A stretch of DNA of 41,160 bases, taken from NCBI RefSeq assembly GCF_000615945.1, contig NZ_BAMO01000045.1, forward strand, positions 1-41,160. The letters are read 5' to 3'. Positions 39,324 through 41,160 of this stretch are shown here, piece after piece. How positions within the stretch are numbered: position 1 is the first letter of the stretch; each line of letters opens with the position of its first letter. Made by a program: the position numbers and the translations under genes. The DNA is from Caldalkalibacillus mannanilyticus JCM 10596. Lineage in GTDB: Bacteria > Bacillota > Bacilli > Caldalkalibacillales > JCM-10596. The notes beneath the pieces were generated by a model. That model did no database searches, was not told the origin of the DNA, and was given only the letters and a program-made list of their open reading frames with translations.

Positions 39324-41160
39324 ATGAAACAAGAAAGAAAAGAAACAATTTCAAATACAGATGCATTATCCTCTGAACAAGTAGAGATTCTGGAGAAATA
39401 CGATCATGAATCAAGATTTCGTGTTTTTGATCAGCGGTGGATGGCTTTATTAGTGACTCTCATCGCCGTGGGACTATCTCTCTATCATTTATATACATCG
39501 TATTTTAGTGCACCTGTTACCTTAAAGCACCGCTCCCTTCATGTTGCGGTAGTCTTAGCTCTAATCTTTTTATTATATCCTGCCTTAAAAAAGGCAAGCA
39601 GAAGAAGACTCCCTTGGTACGATGCTCTTCTGGCTTTCGTCGCTCTATCCACTACGATTTATATTTTTGTCGATTATGGGAACATCATTCAACGTGGAGG
39701 GCTTCCCAATCAAACGGATGTAGTGATTGCCACTCTCTTGATCATTCTTGTTCTTGAAGCAGCAAGACGTGTCACAGGCTGGGCATTGCCGATACTAGCC
39801 ACTCTGTTCCTCCTATACGCTCTATTTGGGCGAGATTTACCAGGGCTTTTCCGCCATCGAGGCTATGATTGGAATCATGTTGCTAACTTTTTACTGACCA
39901 CAACAGAAGGGATCTACGGAACGGCTATCGGAGTATCTGCTACCTATATCTTTCTCTTTATTTTATTTGGCGCTTTTTTAGCCAAGTCTGGCATGGGACA
40001 GTTCTTTAACGATTTGTCGCTGGCACTAGCAGGACATACCAAAGGTGGTCCCGCTAAGGTGGCAGTCATTGCCAGCGGCTTTCTGGGAAGTATTAATGGA
40101 GCGGCTGTCGCTAATGTCGTCACTACGGGAGCCTTTACCATCCCGCTAATGAAAAAAATCGGCTATCAAAAGAATTTTGCCGGGGCGGTCGAAGCGTCCG
40201 CCTCTGTAGGAGGACAAATTCTCCCTCCTATCATGAGCCGCCGCATTCATCATGGCTGAAATCTTAGGAATGCCTTACTCCCAGATCGCTCTCGCCGCCT
40301 TAGTACCTGCTCTGCTGTATTACGTCGGTGTTCTCACACAGGTTCATCTACGTGCCTCTAAAGATGGCTTACAAGGAATGAAACGCTCAGAAATCCCGCG
40401 TGTCGGGCAAGTCATGAGAGAACGCGGACACTTGCTGCTGCCTTTATTGTTCTTGGTCTATATGCTTTTTTTCACAAATAAAACCATTATCTATTCTGCT
40501 TTCCTCACAATTCTTGTCACTGTAGCCGTTGCCATGCTCCGTCAGACGACTAGAATGAGCATGAAAGACATCATCGAAGCACTTGAAATGGGCGCAAGAA
40601 CCTCCGTAGGTGTCGCTATTGCCTGTGCCGCTGTGGGGATTATTGTTGGTGTCGCCACGCTCACTGGATTTGGACTCAAGCTAGCCAATGGCATTATTAC
40701 ATTAGGGGAGATCATCTCTTCTTAACGCTCCTATTTACCATGGTGGCTTGCATTGTATTAGGGATGGGCTTACCCAGTATTCCAACCTACATTATTACAG
40801 CAACTATGGCAGCACCAGCCCTCGTTGAGCTTGGAATCGCCCCATTTGTCGCCCATCTCTTTGTTTTCTATTTTGGAATCTTCGCCAATATTACCCCGCC
40901 GGTCGCCTTAGCTTCCTTTGCTGCCGCTGGGATTTCAGGGGGAGATCCAATGAAGACAGGCTTTAGCTCCATGAAGTTAGCCATTGCAGGATTTATTGTG
41001 CCTTTTATGTTTGTTTATCACAGCTCCTTGCTTCTTATCAATACGACATGGGCCGAAGCCATACTAGTGGTGATCACCTCTGTTACAGGAGTTATGATGC
41101 TTGGAGCGGCTGTCGAGGGCTATTTATTTAAGAGCATGAATCTATTCGTTCGGATCATTG
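39324..41160 (+). CDS. TAXI-type fused TRAP transporter permease, two frame breaks, cut by window end
   Basis: The 4TM and 12TM TRAP subunits fused in one chain, normally 620-680 residues, of which about 610 are visible. ATG 39324 follows AGAGGTGAG. The first frame ends at 40259 after SASVGGQILPPIM. A GGAGCC-type stretch appears to have lost two G bases near 40235 (expected ILPPIMGAAAFIMAE), and the reading continues from 40252 with AEILGMPYSQIALAAL. A second break near 40711-40722 (LGEII to LFLTLLFTMVACIVLGMGLPS) needs one base or a small in-frame loss plus a shift. The frame is then open to the last base of the window. Conserved FGAFLAKSGMGQFFNDLSLA and GMGLPSIPTYI are intact. Substrate likely set by the TAXI protein. 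Confidence 0.85.

Noticed and set aside
1-41160. CRISPR array, tRNA or rRNA genes
   Set aside because: No regularly spaced repeats, cloverleaf sequences or rRNA-like stretches were noticed on reading both strands.

Overview
The window looks like chromosomal DNA of a low-GC, endospore-forming Firmicute of the order Bacillales. The protein families are typical of that group: petrobactin-type asb genes, NupC/XapX/purine nucleoside phosphorylase, a CspD-like cold-shock protein and an MHYT-GGDEF-EAL protein. There are strong AGGAGG-type ribosome binding sites, B. subtilis-style 7-1-7 Fur boxes and Spo0A-like TGTCGAA boxes. I cannot name the species. No rRNA, tRNA or CRISPR array was seen.

Layout. 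(1) 1-1.9 kb: the edge of an element resembling an IS605-type end with a leftward promoter, an ArsR-family regulator with its own palindromic operator, a long imperfect hairpin, and two small membrane proteins. One of these has a C-terminus patched together from copies of its neighbours. (2) 1.9-14.1 kb: an iron-acquisition region. asbA-F (petrobactin-type siderophore synthesis) and an ABC exporter run leftward from a promoter whose spacer is a perfect Fur box. Two FecCD permeases and a lipoprotein binding protein run rightward, with Fur-like sites of their own and no ATPase gene. (3) 14.2-16.4 kb: a lactate-permease-family transporter divergent from an XRE-cupin regulator. (4) 16.4-21.8 kb: the most interesting part, a compact RiPP-type cluster. 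Two short precursor peptides share a leader but have unrelated two-cysteine cores. They are followed by an HprK-like kinase, a PqqD-like recognition protein, a soluble S26-type peptidase, an ABC exporter and a nucleotidyltransferase. These are accessory genes of paeninodin-type lasso clusters, but the lasso cyclase and B2 protease are absent here. (5) 22-24 kb: an MHYT-GGDEF-EAL c-di-GMP protein. (6) 24.1-27.6 kb: nucleoside uptake and cleavage (nupC-xapX-pupG) with a GntR/UTRA regulator and twin GACGTC operators. (7) 27.8-29 kb: a cold-shock protein and a small lipoprotein. (8) 29-33.9 kb: an ABC-2 export operon with a DUF6583-like protein. (9) 34.1-41.2 kb: a sensor kinase with a fused solute-binding domain, an NtrC-type regulator, a clear -24/-12 promoter, and the TAXI-TRAP transporter operon it probably controls, cut by the window end.

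Two cross-cutting points. First, six clear genes (seven breakpoints) and one or two smaller reading frames are broken by single- or two-base indels, several in short homopolymers. Because they fall in otherwise well-preserved genes, sequencing error is the simplest explanation, and I annotate them as whole genes with the break marked. Second, Spo0A-like boxes, often in pairs 10 bp apart, precede both RiPP precursors and the c-di-GMP gene, and an array lies before the sensor kinase/ABC-2 operon, which suggests stationary-phase control.
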